Below, piece by piece: positions 61,734 to 64,000 of a stretch of DNA of 64,000 nucleotides. The notes under the pieces are model-generated. The model worked only from the letters and a program-made list of their open reading frames with translations. It ran no database searches and had not been told where the DNA came from. Origin of the DNA: Cololabis saira (Eukaryota > Chordata > Actinopteri > Beloniformes > Belonidae); NCBI RefSeq assembly GCF_033807715.1, contig NC_084592.1, positions 28,342,419 to 28,406,418 on the forward strand, given 5' to 3'. Each line of letters begins with the position of its first letter. The stretch's first letter is position 1. A program made the position numbers and the translations under genes.

Positions 61734-62870
61734 TAAGGAAATGATCTGCTTTGTTTTTGAGGGTTGTTGTTCCTCATTAGACTTTATCGCCTCCTTGGGT
61801 ATAAAATCCTATTACAAAGTTGTTTTTATGTCGGTGTTGGGCAAACATGGAACATTGGCAACACAATGACTCCAGACAGTTTTGCTGTCTGGAGTCATTT
61901 GCAGTTTTGCTGATGGCACAGCTTGAAGAATCCAAAAACAAAGAGGGCTGTTAATACTGAGTTACAGTACATGTAGATGCCGAACATCGCTGATACATTA
62001 AAGTTGCATTAATCAAAGATAACTCATAACAGTGCTCAAACTCATAACACCCCGTTTAACAAATTGCGACTGCAGAAAATATTGCAATTTGATGGCGGTT
62101 TGAACCTCACACTAAGAGCAATGTCAAATCTCCCGTCCAGAATTATGTGAAGTGAAACATCCCATTTTTCACCCTCTTCATGCTGGAGTCTATCCCACTT
62201 GTCGCCAGGCGAGAGGTGGGGAAAATGGACTGCATTAATATAACACCTTTCTATTCTTGTTGACAACACAGAGCTTTTACATTCCAAACCACATTCTCCA
62301 AGATAGAGATTTTTTTTTTTTTGCCATTCACAATCAGGACCTGTCAAGGGTGTATCCCTGCCTGGATAGGCTCCAGCAGATCCCCGTGACCCTTGATGTG
62401 ATTAAGGGCTTACAGATGATGGATGGAAGGATTCACAGACCCACATCAATGAATGCTTCAGAGGCTTTGTTCACACTGCCAGCTCCAATCAGATTTTTAG
62501 GATGTTCAAATTGTACGTAGATAGATTTTTGGGGGGCAGTCTGAACAGCCAAAAATGTTGTGAAGTGCATTTTTTCCAAATTAGACCACATACAGAGCTG
62601 GTTTCATACATGATTTCTTAATAGATTTGCACACTTGTGTCTTAATCTGAATGGTCTGTTTTGTCAAATCATCTTGTGTGACACAAATCAACTATGCCTA
62701 CCAGAGTTACGGCAGGGGGATCCTTCCATTAGTGACCCTGAGCTGCCTTTTCTTTTAGCTTGCAGAAAATTTGAACTGTGGCTCCACTAAACATTTCTGA
62801 CACAAGCCCTTGCCAACATCCCTTTTCTCTCAGTTTGTTTGTTTCCGTTATATGTAGTTACTGTAGCAAC
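61734..62870. other. tfpi intron sequence; decayed repeat tails
   Basis: At 62180-62220 (ggagtctatcccacttgtcg) and 62330-62395 (cctgtcaagggtgtatccct, gataggctccagcagatccc) there are opposed tails of the dispersed repeat seen at 10563 and 37850. A T-run lies at 62309-62321. No Kunitz 2 exon is recognised. Confidence 0.5.
61865..61899. repeat. perfect 15-bp hairpin
   Basis: The arms aatgactccagacag and ctgtctggagtcatt surround a five-base loop, ttttg. It has no T-tract typical of a Pol III terminator and no flanking repeat that I recognise. Confidence 0.85.
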
Positions 62871-63392
62871 TAGGGGTGTAATGGTATACACAAATCTCAG
62901 TTTGGTACGTACCTCACTTTTGAGGCCACGGTTTGGTTCATTTTCGGTACAGTAAGGGAAAAAAACAACATACAAAATGTGTTTTCATCTTTCGCAAACA
63001 ATGCTTTATATATTTCCTTAAAAAAATGAAACCAAAATAAACAAAATTATATATATATATAGTTTTCCAATAAAAAAAATACCCTCAATTTAAACAAAAT
63101 ATAAAAACGTGTTTAAAATCTGTTCTCAATAACTGAGTGGTCGCAGATCCGCCGCTTTAAAAACACCACTGTCATTAGTTATAGTTTTAGCCTGATCTGA
63201 ATTACTGGCAAAAGCCTGTTTAAAGGTAGCCGTGTTGACACGGTGCTGGTTTCTTTCCTCGCAGCAGCGATATTCACGTCGCATGGTGCTGTTTCAAATG
63301 CGTTTGACGTGATACCAGTCGTTGTCTGTTGTTGCTTTTTACCGAGAAACCAAAGTGTTCCGATGCTGACTCAAAACTTCCAGTCCGCCACT
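62871..63392. mobile_element. hAT-like element, left end only
   Basis: It begins taggggtgtaatggtataca and continues with cagtttggtacgtacc and ccacggtttggttc, a common fish hAT terminus. The matching right end is not seen before the next element, so the border at the right is a guess. Confidence 0.6.
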
Positions 63393-64000
63393 CAGGCCCC
63401 GTTTACACATAGCCGGGTATTTACCAAAACGGATATTTCCCCCTCTACGTTTTGAAAAATTCCATCGTTTACACAAGATCGTTTTCAAAATCTCTTTGTT
63501 TACACGAACCCGCATAAATATGCTGTTAAGGGGTGCTATGAGCAGCCAAACCTGCAGGGGGCAGTGTAACGAGAAGCGTAAAGTTAGCTAGCCAATCAGA
63601 GTCCTGGAAAAAAAGTCAACAAATGACACGTGTGAAGCCTGAATAATATGGTTCCGCGTTAAATCGTCGGCGTAGCCTACGTACGGTGTGCGTCGCCGCG
63701 TACCCTACGCCGTAGGCTCTGCGTTGGTGTAACGCGGAACCATAAATCAGCCTGGACTGCCAGTTACTTCCAAGACGGAATGAGAGTCTTTCGTTTGGAG
63801 TGACAGAGAAGTGGAGTTACTTTTAAGTGTGACTTTAGAACATAAAACAGGTAAAATACAAGAAAATATTGACGGTGGCCAAACAAATTGTAAACACAGG
63901 TCGCACACGTGACGCTGGTGACGTTTCTGGTCACCAGCGTGGCTGGACGTTTCTGGTGACGTTTCTGTTGCATAATGTGACGTTCTGAAGCCTAAATCTC
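63393..64000. mobile_element. DNA transposon fragment running off the window
   Basis: It begins caggccccgtttacacatag and carries repeated gtttacac motifs (63409, 63469, 63499), as at the ends of a dispersed fish DNA transposon. It includes the palindromic miniature element at 63637-63753 and a short repeat, gtgacgtttctggt, at 63919-63970. The right end is outside the window. Confidence 0.6.
63637..63753. mobile_element. palindromic CpG-rich miniature element, complete copy
   Basis: It runs from gcctgaataatatggttccg to cggaaccataaatcagcct. The ends are inverses, and the centre (gtacggtgtgcgtcgccgcg, taccctacgccgtaggctct) also self-pairs. It is the best-preserved copy in the window together with 27271-27395. 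Confidence 0.87.

Overview
The window looks like a repeat-rich stretch of a ray-finned (teleost) fish genome. The evidence is one vertebrate gene with GT/AG introns, a Rex3-type LINE, Tc1-like and hAT relics, TTAA-flanked miniature elements, tRNA-derived SINEs, and very long microsatellites. There are no bacterial operons, and nearly all open frames longer than 60 codons are chance frames, simple-sequence frames or transposon debris.

Only one host gene is recognisable: tissue factor pathway inhibitor (tfpi), on the + strand. Its signal-peptide exon (ATG at 26663, donor at 26745) and its first Kunitz-domain exon (60725-60928) are both phase-compatible. They are separated by an intron of about 34 kb that fills more than half of the window. 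The gene continues past the right edge: no Kunitz 2, Kunitz 3 or C-terminal tail is seen before position 64000.

The left part (1-21 kb) has no recognisable host gene. It holds a hAT miniature element (642-1267), a broken YqaJ-nuclease gene of the kind carried by ISL2EU-type DNA transposons (about 1766-2490), a 139-bp tandem repeat, a (CA)n tract joined to the 3' end of a broken LINE (4130-5997, minus strand), an LTR-retroelement remnant (11376-12421), SINEs, two minus-strand Tc1 relics and a 102-bp near-perfect palindrome (20600-20701).

From 21856 to 26547 there are two head-to-tail copies of a 2.34-kb unit. I saw only three differences between them. The second copy ends about 115 bases before the tfpi start codon. 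Each copy contains a LINE relic, Tc1 relics and the same TATA-like sequence.

Intron 1 (26745-60724) is a museum of nested mobile elements. It includes a minus-strand LINE tail, a pair of 340-bp TTAA miniature elements, a hAT element with a perfect 8-bp target duplication, a Harbinger-like element with a Myb-like remnant, a TTAA element inside a Tc1 relic, a Rex3 copy inside another DNA transposon, and two hAT elements carrying or flanked by expanded microsatellites. A CpG-rich palindromic miniature element recurs at five places. I found no bacterial-type system, CRISPR array or functional RNA gene. The most interesting signals are structural: the recent promoter-proximal duplication, the palindrome, and the hAT-microsatellite associations.
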